DNA of 64,000 nucleotides, from NCBI RefSeq assembly GCF_003473485.1, contig NC_053047.1, positions 1,069,001 to 1,133,000 of the forward strand, in the 5' to 3' direction. The notes below the pieces were generated by a model, which did not search any database, had not been told where the DNA came from, and was given only the letters and a program-made list of their open reading frames with translations. Both the position numbers and the translations under genes were made by a program. Positions 1 through 11,194 of the stretch are shown here, piece by piece (within the stretch, counting starts at the first letter, position 1; each line of letters starts with the position of its first letter). Origin of the DNA: Medicago truncatula. Lineage: Eukaryota > Streptophyta > Magnoliopsida > Fabales > Fabaceae.

Positions 1-439
1 TTTATGTTATAAATTTTTGGACAATATCAACTACAGCAAACCTCTGACATCCTTTTTGCAACGTTACGTCAAATAAAATATGATATAATTATCTACAAAA
101 AATAGAACCTAAAGTGCACCAGTTAGGCAATTAGTAGTAATAATAACTTTAATGGAATGTCTTTGTCGATGAAATTGTAAGAATGGCTTGGCGATCTAAT
201 TGTATGAAATGACAATGCATGGTGCAAAAGTTAACTCTCTTGTGCATGTTAGAAAAATATCAATGTTAGATACATGTCATAATGAAAAATATCTAAATAT
301 CGTTGATGGTTGGCTCTACACAACTTTTTTTAAGTATTTTTTTTTTTTTTTCGTTTCAAATAACATAGTAATTAAAAATTACTTTTTGAGGTGAATAAAC
401 GAGATGTCTGAAGTTTAAATTCTAAATATAAAATAAAAA

Positions 440-600
440 GATACGAAAATATTTTATACCAACAATGTTTTCATATTTTTATATCGATAAACAAACAATA
501 CTCGTTTAGGATTCGAACTTTAATATCAATGTTTGTTTGTTTATTGATACGTAATATGAAAATATTGTTAGTTTGAAATATTTCCGTATCTTGTTGAAAA
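440..600. repeat. Small foldback (MITE-like) repeat
   Basis: The arm beginning agatacgaaaatatttta on the left is matched by the reverse complement of the arm ending atatttccgtatct on the right, around a centre with ataaacaaacaat on both sides. The arms are imperfect, about 65 bp each. No coding potential. The flanks, 1-439 and 600-960, hold nothing I recognise, apart from 640-790, which resembles 2175-2330. Confidence 0.55.
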
Positions 601-639
601 TTTGATACTAGAACATTATAACTTTCCTTTCGCAAGTGC

Positions 640-790
640 ATTTTCTTTACCTAATTTGGAAACCTACAAGAGTATTGTTTTCCTTCCCAAGTGCGTCAAT
701 TTTTTGACATATATAGAGCTGACTATTGAATTGAAGCTACGTTGTTAGAAAAACAAATTACTCCTTCCTCATATTGTTGTATTTTATTTG
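640..790. repeat. Diverged direct repeat (partner at 2175-2330)
   Basis: Both copies share the order ttttctttacctaat, then gagtatt.ttttccttcccaagt, then a tgacatat block and a closing cattgttg-like block. This is a short, old, direct duplication on either side of the broken CCR exon copy. No function is visible. Confidence 0.5.
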
Positions 791-969
791 ATATATTTTT
801 TTTACAACTTTGTTTGATCTGATCTCATCGTTTGAATACATTTGATGGTTAGAGACCAATCCTTTGATGCACTTCTTAAGGTGTGACTTCTTCTAGACTC
901 AAACCTCTTACCATATACATAAAATACCAAATTATATGTTCAACTATTTTGAAATGTAGAATTCAATTT

Positions 970-1390
970 TTTTTCTTTTTATAGAGATTGAATCATATAA
1001 CTGAATTACTCGATTCAATCGTACAGTCCGACTAATAACCAATTGTTTAACAAATGATCCGATACTTTTGAGTTGACAACTAAATCAGTTTTTAAAACAC
1101 TTGTTGAACTTTCATATATATAGAATAAAAACGAAAAAGAAAAAAATTAATCAAACTAACTAACAAACCTAAACAAAGAAAGAAACTCAACGTGTATCTA
1201 ATCTAGAAAGACCAGCAGGGTCGGAAAATGCAGAGGTATGAAAAACTCGACGACATCCCTCAAATGCTTTCTCCAAACTATCTTTGCAATTATTATTTCC
1301 AAATTATTTCTCATCTCTCCATGTCTTTCCATTTCCTCTGCATTAAAAATTATAATAAACTATATCATTCATATATGATATTAGTTTCAT
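970..1390 (-). pseudogene. Broken duplicate of exon 2 and flanking introns of the CCR-like gene
   Basis: This stretch aligns with 5330-5770, which is intron 2, exon 2 and part of intron 1 of the CCR-like gene. The exon-like part is about 1205-1345. It keeps recognisable words on the minus strand ([11 protein letters not shown] and the DPAGLS region), but about 13 bp are missing where the functional copy encodes the LNDVD region. This destroys the frame, and the splice donor is altered too. No other exon of the gene is present, so this is a partial segmental duplication, not a second gene. Confidence 0.85.
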
Positions 1391-2282
1391 AATGAGCGAC
1401 TCAATTTGATTATGCATTATTCACATTACATACTTTGACCATATTTTTTAATAATATATAAAGACATAAAAACATATAAGATGTTGATAAATCTGTCTCG
1501 TTGAATATTTTTAAAATATCAAATTTTTATAATAAACAATTAAAAACATTAAAAGTGAGATATGTGAAATAATCAAATAGATTACTCATTATAGAATAAA
1601 GGGAGTATCTACCTCCAGACTCACATTAATGTTTCACCTATCTCTTGACTTAAAAAAAAAGTTGCATTCTATTGCGATCCCGTAGAAAAACAAGCTTTCC
1701 AAATTAAGACAAGCAATTTTCGCCAAACTCAAACAAGTAGGATACATAGCAATGTGGTTTTTTTTTTTTTGTTTTGAGGATATAGCAATGTGGACTTGAA
1801 ATGTGCTAAAATTAAACTTATGAAAACCCTTTTTCATTGAAAATTGTTGTTTACATTTTGCATAAAATTAAAAAACATCATGAAATGACAAATTTAATCC
1901 CAATTTTTATTGGCAGTTAGAACCCGTCGATAGTTAACTGCCGATGAACTTATTCTAGTATTTTCGTGATGTTTTCTAGAATCCTTTGATGTGGGAACAT
2001 CATTTTTCTTTTTCATTATAATGCCATTTGATTTAACCATGTAACCTATAATGTGGACATTATTTTCTCATTTGTGGTCAATCACAAACTACTTAAGCAT
2101 CAAACAAGCATAAACATATAATGTCATTTGATTATGTGGACAGTATTTTCTCATTTGTGGTCCATCACGAACTAGATGATTTTCTTTACCTAATGGAAGT
2201 CTACGAGAGTATTCTTTTCCTTCCCAAGTTGGTAGACTTTTGACATATAATATATAGTTGACAATCGAAATGAAGTCACTTA
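1390..2282. other. Non-coding stretch with a partial MITE-like motif
   Basis: No gene is recognisable. Around 1900-2000 there is a block with gatagttaactgccgatgaa. The same motif recurs at 10010-10145 (tagttaactgc.gatg), so both places hold pieces of one short repeat family. The rest is AT-rich filler. Confidence 0.35.
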
Positions 2283-2410
2283 TTGAGAACAAAAACAATC
2301 TCCTCCCACACATTGTTGATTTTTATGGCTTGCAATGACCTCCATGCTATGTCCAACTATGTGAATGTACTTATATCGGCTTTTGTTAAGGACTGTTTCA
2401 CTATGTTGAA

Positions 2411-2859
2411 ATGTATTTACTTCAATTCAGATTGTTGGATGGTTTCTTTAAAAACATATGCAACACTTTTTACTTGATTTGGCTCTCTTGTGTTTGGATT
2501 GTTTGGCGTGACAGAAATGCTAGAATTTTTAAACATCAAGAGGACTTTATTCATCACCTTTTAGACAAAATTAAGTTGCAATCTTATTGGTGGATGAAGG
2601 CAACTCATCCTAATTTTGCTTTTAATTATTACATGTGGTGGCTTAATCCCCTCTTGTGTTTGGGGAGTTGTTCTTTAGTTTCAATTGTGTTACGGTATAT
2701 TTCTGCTGCTTGTTCACGCAACGTTTCCCCCTGTTCTTCCTTTGTTTTTCGTTGTATCAACTGTTAAATTTTCCTTAGTTCTCTTCGGACACTTCTTGTG
2801 CCAGGGAGACTAAGTTTATTGGTTATTATATTCCATTTTAACTTCTTAAAAAAAAAAAA
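2411..2859 (+). mobile_element. 5'-truncated LINE (L1-type) 3' end with poly(A)
   Basis: Frame +2 reads IWLSCVWIVWRDRNARIFK, then YWWMKA and WWLNPLLCLG, followed by a short 3' untranslated part and a run of A at 2848-2859. The words WxxWxxRNxxIF and NPLLCLG are typical of the extreme C-terminus of plant L1-type LINE reverse transcriptases. Only the last ~120 codons and the tail remain, as expected for a 5'-truncated retroposition. It is a dead copy. It lies 3' of the CCR-like gene, in opposite orientation to it. Confidence 0.85.
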
Positions 2860-3142
2860 GATCAAACCGAGGAGCTTCAAATCAGTTTTAACTAAAGTTT
2901 GTTAATTGTTTGAGTTCAACCACTTGGTTAAACTATTTACTACGCACACATTAAGTTAATTTTTTATAACAAAATTGAATAAAGATATAAAGAAAATTGG
3001 ATGATAAATAAATACAAGCCTTACTAAACAAACTACATATTACCCATGTGAGACACCACATCATAGACCCCTAAAAAGCATATCAACTCCTAAGAGAAAG
3101 AAATGCCAAATCTTAGGACATAAGGCATGCCATGATTTTCAT

Positions 3143-6100
3143 CTAATTCTCACTAGAGCACCTAATTGGCCTAGACATGAGTCTGCATAACTTGTTATTC
3201 GATAGTTCATATCTTTGCAAAGAAATGTTTGATGCATCTCCACATATCTTTTCTTTAGGCATTCCAATATCCTTTGCTAGCTTCTCTGCTTCACTTTGAG
3301 CATCAATTACATTATCAAAGCAAATGTATCTACCATAAGCATTTTCATTCATTTCCTTGAACACACATGCATGAGCTTCAGCCACTTTCTTTACATCAAC
3401 TGTTGCTAGCAAACCATTAGAATACATTTTTTGTGCTCCTGCATTTGAATTTTTAATTGTTAGGTTCTTCTACTAGTAAAGATCCAATGCAAACTTTCAT
3501 CTAGATTTTACAACTATACACTAATTTTTTTTGAAGAAGCTAAATTAACCCACCTAACTTGGCACCAGAGAGAATCGAACTTAAAACCTTGAGGATGAGC
3601 ATACTCCCAAGTCCCAGGCCAATACCACTAGGTCAACCCAAGTGGGTTACGGTACACTAATTTACTAATAGTTTGTATCATTTTTTTTTTACTAATAATG
3701 TAAATGTTTCACACATATATTCAATATTATATTTAATAATCCTAATAAACAAATTTTAAGAAGTAATTTATTTTAAGTTGTAACAAGATGATAAAGTATG
3801 ATGTAAACAAAACATTTTTGGTACAAGAAATTGGACAATGACTTTGGTTACATAATACCTTTGAGGTAAGCAATTGTTGCTGTTGGGTTCCTATGACAAA
3901 ATTCAGGACCTGTGATAAGTGCTGGACAAATGGTAGTGAGTTTTAAACCTCTTTCATTGGCTATTCTCCAAGCAGCCTTCTCTGCCCTCATCTTGCCTAA
4001 TGCATACCATAGCTGCCATAAAATTAAAAGCAATATTTTAAAAATCGGATCCATTATCGAATTGATGAGACCTTCAAATCATGCTTTAATTGGTTCAATC
4101 GGTTTAATTATGGTTGAATCAGATGACAAATAAGGTATAAAGGAATCAAACCAATATATGAATTGGTCGATTTCCAACTCAACCAGTTGAACTGATCGGT
4201 TCAGTCTAGTTTTAAAGAAGAAATGTTCTAAAGAAGAAAAGAAAATAAATAGATGAGGTGCTAATGTCGAGGAAATTTACCTTTTTGTCTATGCAAAGTG
4301 ATTCACTGCTCCAAGAGCCATGGTTAATAATTGGAGTAGTAAGGTCTGAATTCACATTGTCTTGCCAAATACAAGCAGCTAGTGATGATGTGAACACACA
4401 TCTTTTAATTGAAGGTGTTCTTGCACATGCTTCCATCACATTCTCAGTTACATTGACTTCAATCTCAGCCATTGATTTCTATATATTATACACAAATAAT
4501 TGCTTATTAGATATATATACTTATACATAGTAACACTTTCTTGTACCCAAAAAATAACATAGTAACACTTTCTATTGTAGATATTCTCACAATAATTACA
4601 CCAAGTTAAAGTTAACATGCTAGCTGTAAAGGTATGATATGTCAAAAGTTTAAAGTTGCAAGGAATCAATTATTTTCAAGAGAAGATTTTTAAACCTTAT
4701 TATATTTGAAGTACTACACAATATATAACAAATAATTAAACTCTTATTAAATTTGGGTTGGTTTCTAGTCATTTAACATTGTCACTTTTAAGATAGTGTT
4801 AGAGTTGTTCTAAATCTATTGAACTACATCTAGTGGCCAAAGTCTACAAGACTATAACCACTTTCTTACTACATCAAATTCTTGTCTCCCAATACAAAAA
4901 GTGCCATTCATGTTATGTGGTAGGGTAAAATAATTATTACAAAAAGAAATTTTTCCTCAAAGGGTCAGGTTGGTAGGGTGTACACATTGCCAAAAGGCCG
5001 TTGGACCATCTTTATAGGTGGTCCGCTATCCTATGGACTAACACTTCAAAAATATGAAATCTTTTATGATAATTGGCGTTAATATTTGAAAATAGAAGTT
5101 TGCAGTCTTCCTTATTGTAAGATTTAAGATTACAGGTATCGATTTGGCGAAACAAATAAACATCTTTAAAATCTCAACTCATTTATTTTACATTTTTTTT
5201 TGTCAAATCGACTTTGATTAAATTACCTCTTGATCATAAAAATTAAAGGAGTTGTGAACTTCTACTTCTAAGAGCCGCGCGTCAGTCGACATTAGTGTTT
5301 TTTAGTAATTTACAAATATTGATCCACTTTAGACCATATAACTCAATTTTATAGAAACGAGTCACATGGTTGAATCATTCGACTCAATCACGCGGTTTAA
5401 CCAATAGACTAATAGTTTGACTAATGACCCAGTACCCTTGTCTAAATCAGCCAAATAAATCGATTTTTAAAACACTAACATAACTTGCATACAAAAGAAA
5501 AAAGAAAGTAAATAATTAACCAAACAAGCACATAGAAAGAAACTCACAGTGTATCCAGAGAGACCAGCAGGGTCGGTAAATGCAGAGGTATGAAAAATGC
5601 CACGACATCCTTCAAAAGCTTTCACCAAACTATCAACATCATTTAGCTTTGCAATTATTATTTCCAAATTATTTCTCATCTCTTCATGTCTTATTTCCCT
5701 CAATTTCTCTCTGTCTCCTACATTAATTAATTACAACCAACTGTATCATATATCAGATCAATTCGAATGCGTACACGTAAACAACAAAACATTGAAAGCA
5801 ACATTTAGGCTAAAAAATAGAGCTGCATTGATGCTTTTAAATTATAGTAGTTTGTTTGGTTTTTCCAAATACAATGTTTACCCTAAACGAATAATACAAT
5901 AAATTTTAATGTAGACCTAGCTAGCTTTCTACTCAATTTCCTATTTTGGTATTTTTCTAGTGGAGTACCACTATCTCAAACTCGAATATAGCATAAACGT
6001 CTTGAATTATGATTATTAACATTTAGTGTTACAAATGATGGGTATCCTACATATGATTGAGTGTCTGTAAAAATTAACTCATAATGTCTCAATTTGTTAA

Positions 6101-9100
6101 TTTAATTTTATAATTTAAATTTTTTTGCATAAATTATTGTTTATATTTTTCTCAATATTTTGTTATTTCAATATAATGGTCATCTACAATCTTTTTTTTG
6201 GTAGGAAGCCACAATAATTCGAGTATTCACCACCCCCAAAGTATCTTCATAAGTTTTAGACTTTTAAACCGATTATGAGACTTATCTCAACTCATATTTT
6301 TAAATTGATTAATTTAAAGTTCTTCGTGCTCTTTTCAAAATTATGTTATGTGGAGATCGAACATTGATTCTCTGTCACAAACTCAACACTAAGTGATTAG
6401 TCATGTACATTGGGGGCATCTAAGGTTTATTCAAGTGGAGTAAACATATATGAAAAAAGATAAATAAGTAAAATAGACATTAAGATTTTTGAGAGGAAAA
6501 TACACATCAAGTTAGAGTAAATAGTCAATTTTTCCCCTGAAATTGTAAGTTTCATCAATTACCCCCCTGAAATTAACAAAACTTCAATTACCCCCCTGAA
6601 ATTTCACAACGTTAATCAATTTACCCCCTCCGTCAAATTTTTCTGTTAGTGAACATGACGTTTTGCAAATACCCCCCCTGAAGTTTTGCACTTATGTGCA
6701 AAATGCCCCCCAAATTTAAAAATTTATATTATTTTTTTCTTAAAAACAAACAATTAATAGTTAAATATTAAAGCTAACTATTAATTTTTGAGTTTGGAAA
6801 AACTACATACATATATACATCAAAATAGGGAAAAATGTGTATTTTTAAAGTGACAATAATGGTTATTTCTAATAGACAAATTATTATTTTAGAGGTTTAT
6901 AAACAAATTAATAATCAGATTTAAATTTAAATTTTCTCCTTCACCATCTTAGTCTTTTAACTCTTCCAACTCCTTCAACAATTTCTTCAAACCATTTAAA
7001 CTACACAACCCCCAATATTAATCCACAAATCATCCCATTATTGTCACTTTAAAAAATGCATATTTTTCCCCATTTTGGAGCCTATTTTGATGTATATATG
7101 CATATAGTTTTCCAAAATTCCAAAATTAATAGTTAGTTTTAATATTTAACTATTCATTGTTTGTTTTTAAGAAAAAATAATATAAATTTTTAAGTTTGGG
7201 GGCATTTTGCACATAAGTGCAAAACTTCAGGGGAATATTTGCAAAACGTCATGTTCACTAACAGAAAAATTTTGACGGAGGGGGTAAATTGACTAACGTT
7301 GTGAAATTTCAGGGGGGTAATTGAAGTTTTGTTAATTTCAAGAGGATAATTGATGAAACTTACAATTTCAAGGAAAAAATTGACTATTTACTCCTTCAAG
7401 TTAGTTATAGAGATTTTATATGAAAAAGAAATAAAATAAAATAAAAATCGATATAGGTGGGGTCATATCGACATGTGAGTTTCTCTTTTTTTGGAGTCAA
7501 CATGTGACTATTTTTTTTATTTTTTTTTTGTGAATCACGTGAGCTTTCGTTTCATGCTGTGTTAATAAATATTTACTACACTTTCCCTAAAAAAGAAAAA
7601 AAAATTACTATACTATATAGTCTACAAAACATTACACACCCAAGATTTAAAAATAAAATAAAATGAAAACATTACGCAAAAAGTTTCTCTTGAAAAATTA
7701 TCTTAATTCACCGATCATAGTTTCTCGTAGCAACACTCTTTGGGTGTTTGTGAACAAATAATAAATAAACTACAAGTAAAAAGATAGTGCATGATTAAAA
7801 TAAACCATATGATCACACACGTAGAAACTATATGGATATATATATAATATAAGTCGGCTATTTTTAAGTATACATATCTCTCAAGAAAGATCCGTCAAAA
7901 AATATCTCTCAAAGAAGAGACTAATTCTTATTCAAAATTGGAGACTTGAATAATCAATATGCATGGTCGTATTCGTATATCATCATAAATAAAAAAATAA
8001 TAAAAATGTGACATGCATTCTTCATATTATAATTTGGAATTTGAAATTTATACATATGTACGTACAATAAAGACCAAAAAAGTTGAGAAAAATGGCCCTA
8101 CGTGTACCCTACACCACACTCACATAGTCACATATGTCACATGCTGTGCCGTATAATGTTTAGTTTATTTTTTTGACAGACCAAAATATTAAGTTGACCT
8201 TAAATAAAAATTAAATTTTATTTACTAAACAGATTTCATAAAATTATTATTTTATTTGATAAACTTCATAAATCACATTGAAGACAATGACAAAAAGAAG
8301 AAGAAAAAAGTTCAACCAAACAAAAAGAAGAAAAATTTATATAATACAAAAACAAACATTGCATAAAAGAATAATGTTTTGTATAAAATTTATATAATAA
8401 TGTTTTGTATAAATTTATATAAACTCACAATGAATGAGTTTATATAAAAGTTATCAATGTTTTGTATACTTTTTAAATTTTAGTTATTTATCAATCTAAA
8501 AAAAATATATCATAAATTGTAATTTTCTTTCAAACTCTACCTTAATGTAACAAAAAGATAACATTAACAGCAAGGATAACTCACAAACATCCACATCTAC
8601 ATTCTATAAAGTAGTAAATAAGGAGAAAAAAAATGTCATGAGGACCACTAATTTTAATTCTAAAGTTTGACAAAATAAAACCCTACGAAGTTGTTGGAAT
8701 TTGTGGTTCATCTTTTGCTGAATTTCCCTCTATTTCTATCATACCTACCCACATAAATTTACTAACATTTTAAACCATATTTCATATCAAGATAAACTAA
8801 CATTGTCACTTTGCCAATTGCCACCAACTAACAATTTTGTTTTATTTTAATCATCTTGCATATGTTTCCATATTATTATTCACATTTTCTTGCTCTCACC
8901 TACCATGAAATGAAAATCATATGCTGTGAAAACTATTTTTACTCAACACCCCTCATGAATAAATTGTTTTTCATTTTTTCCGCAATTTAGCTCAGATGAT
9001 AAAATATTGTAAAAATATTTAATATGTTGTGACGACTGCAATACCCTCTTCTTCACACTTAATGTGTGTAAATTTCATTGTTCGACTCTTTGAGATAATT

Positions 9101-9521
9101 TTTTCTTTTTCAAAGAAAAACACGTGAACTAAGAAAAACATAAAGAACAACTATAAACCTTAAACAAATAAGGACATGAATCTGGAACAAATCAAAGAAC
9201 TAGTTTTTTTTCATAGATTAAGAAAAATGAAATTTTGAAGAAATTAAGAAAGAGAAACCAACCTGGGTTGTCAACAATTATTCGAACAGAATAACCTAAG
9301 ACCAAAAGATGGTTGACCAAAGCAAGACCCAAATAGGAAACACCACTAGTGACACAAACCAAGGTTTTTCCAACATCTTCATCATCTAAAGAGGAAAATA
9401 GTTTGTTTTTTCTTAATCCTTCATCGTCTTTTCTCCGGTGTATGCCGGCGGCAGCCACTAGATTTCGGTGAAAAATATCAAGCTCTGATCTCTTAATTGC
9501 ACATGTACGTACAACACCCAT
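3143..9521 (-). CDS. Cinnamoyl-CoA reductase-like (SNL6-type) NAD(P)-dependent dehydrogenase, five exons
   Basis: Exons on the minus strand: 9521-9263, 5717-5548, 4478-4281, 4012-3859 and 3438-3143. All introns are GT-AG and the frame is preserved throughout (1077 nt, 358 aa). The start is the first ATG of the open exon 1 (MGVVRTC). Exon 1 carries the Rossmann strand and dinucleotide loop ([19 protein letters not shown]). Exon 3 has the catalytic Ser context ([10 protein letters not shown]). Exon 4 has the catalytic YxxxK in [14 protein letters not shown], and [13 protein letters not shown] follows. WYALGK rather than the NWYCYGK of lignin CCR points to the CCR-like SNL6 group of short-chain dehydrogenases; the true substrate is unknown. 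The N-terminal ~50 residues before the nucleotide loop are longer than in classical CCR, as in SNL6 proteins. Intron 1 is large (3.5 kb) because of a foldback element, and intron 4 carries a SINE. The gene appears intact; expression is unproven. Confidence 0.88.
3528..3652 (-). mobile_element. tRNA-derived SINE in intron 4 of the CCR-like gene
   Basis: Read on the minus strand, it starts with a box A-like ggttgacctagtggtattgg. A box B-like ggttttaagttcgattctc follows, and it ends in an A-rich tail (a T run on the plus strand). An 11-bp target duplication tacactaattt flanks it at 3517-3527 and 3653-3663. The intact duplication suggests a fairly recent insertion. It is in the same orientation as the host gene. 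Confidence 0.85.
6516..7395. mobile_element. 880-bp foldback element in intron 1 (Mutator-type MITE)
   Basis: The arms (about 6516-6865 and 7025-7395) are inverted copies of each other over some 340 bp. Matching landmarks are agtaaatagtcaattttt against its complement at the right edge, runs of C against runs of G, and ccattattgtcacttt facing aaagtgacaataatgg. A 9-bp direct repeat tcaagttag flanks it at 6507-6515 and 7396-7404, the target-duplication size of Mutator-like elements. It has no coding content. As part of a transcribed intron it would form a long RNA hairpin. The rest of intron 1 (5720-6500, 7405-9262) holds nothing I recognise. Confidence 0.85.
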
Positions 9522-10470
9522 TTTTTGATGAACAAAGTTGAGAACAACGGTTTGGTATTAGATATATGATATGTAGTTAGGAATATGGAAAATAATGGTT
9601 TCCTACTATTTTTCTTGTACTTGGTTTGTGTATGGTTTGTATGGTGTTATGAAAGTTGAAAGGGAGTTATGGAAGGAATATGTTTATGAAAGTTGAAAGG
9701 GGGTTGTGGAAGGAATATATAGAAGAGTGAGTGTTGTGTTGGTGTGCACCTAAAGTTCGATATGGGTCAAGAAGTGAATTTAGCTATTCAATGTCAATTG
9801 TCAAAGTCCAGCTTGGCGGGTTATATACTATTGGGAAAAGGATAAAAGATAATGTGTGAATAGTAACTAACACAATTAAACTATGGTATAAATAAATTGA
9901 GGACGGTTGTCACATTGTTTGGAATTAAGCGTGTGAGGAGAGTCATAGGAATAATGTTGTTCCCACATTAAAGGATGTTGAGAAACACCGTTAAAATACT
10001 AAAATAACTTCATCGGTAGTTAACTGCAGATGGATACAATAACACATTGTATTGAACATATCTTGATAAATGAAATGTAAAAGTTTATTCCTCTAAAAAA
10101 AAAACTGCAGATGAATTTTTATCGGCGGTAGTTAACTGTCGAAGAAAATTAGAGTTAAATTCGTCATTTTATGGTGTTTCTTAGCTTTCACATGAGTGCA
10201 AACAACAATTTTCGAGATATAGGCAGGCTAGCTTTTTGATTTGAGTATGTATTGCTCACTTTCATCTACTTAATGTGAAATTTTAAATATCATTGTAGTT
10301 ATTTTTTAACATATCGTCGTAGTTATTTTTTTTAAATGTTTTGCAATATTTGGTCACCACATTTTAGTAACTCATCTCTATATTTGCAAAATGTAGATGT
10401 TTGATTGACACTCAAATACTTCAATGACACATTAAAGAGAAAGATCTAGAGAATGATATGATATATATGA
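9522..10470. other. Upstream region of the CCR-like gene with a repeat remnant
   Basis: This is the presumed promoter side of the minus-strand CCR-like gene. Two imperfect copies of gttatgaaagttgaaaggg occur at about 9645 and 9685. A block at 9965-10190 contains tagttaactgc motifs shared with 1920-1950, so it is probably a degenerate MITE. I could not place a convincing TATA box. Confidence 0.35.
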
Positions 10471-10472
10471 TA

Positions 10473-10745
10473 TGCTATCTGTATCAAAATAGTAGTCGTT
10501 TAAAGTTTATGTATAATTTTTAAGAAAATGATTAATTGTGTTGATTTCAATGATAAAATTAGTATTATTTACTAAAATACTCTGAGTAATTGTAGTTAGT
10601 GGAGTAGTTAAGTTAAATGAAATTTAATAAGTAAGGGTATAATGATGGAAAAAATAATAAATGCTACATCGGTATTTTAAAATGACAATTATTTTGAGAC
10701 AGAAAAATGCTAAAAAAACAATTATTTTGAGACGGATGGAATAAT
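10473..10745. mobile_element. Stowaway-like MITE
   Basis: The left end (ctatctgtatcaaaatagt) and the right end (attattttgagacggatgga) are inverted relatives, of the type common to Stowaway and related plant MITEs. The right terminus is partly duplicated: attattttgagac occurs twice, around 10690 and 10723. It has no coding content. The region after it (10746-11190) has an AG-rich microsatellite (about 10750-10785) and nothing else recognisable. Confidence 0.6.
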
Positions 10746-11194
10746 ATGGAAAGAGAGAGGAAGAGGGAGAGGGAGAGGGAGAGAGAACATTATTAAACAA
10801 GTGTATATAAGGGGTGTTCAAATATCAATGTTGTTAGTAATTCATGGGTGTTCAAATACTATACTTCAAGAGGAATCACATTCATGAGGGTCTGCCCAGA
10901 GACTTGTCCACGTGAGTTTTGTTTCTTTGCAATGTTTTAGAAATTGAGTCAAACATCAAACTAACAAGGCATTTGGATCATGTTCAACGACTTTAATCCA
11001 TATAAAATGAGACAAAATTGTAGTCAAAATTGTTTTAATAAACAAATTGCAGATCATGCTAGTTCAAGATTAAACTAATTGAACTGTGGTTTTTTAAAAA
11101 TATTGGTGTCTTTCTAAATAGATTTGGATTGCATGCAGTCATGCAGATAAGAATGGTTTGTTCGACAATTATGATCGGACAATCGAGATTTAAA

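Noticed and set aside
3912-4133. Plus-strand open frame over exon 4
   Set aside because: A shadow of the minus-strand CCR-like gene.
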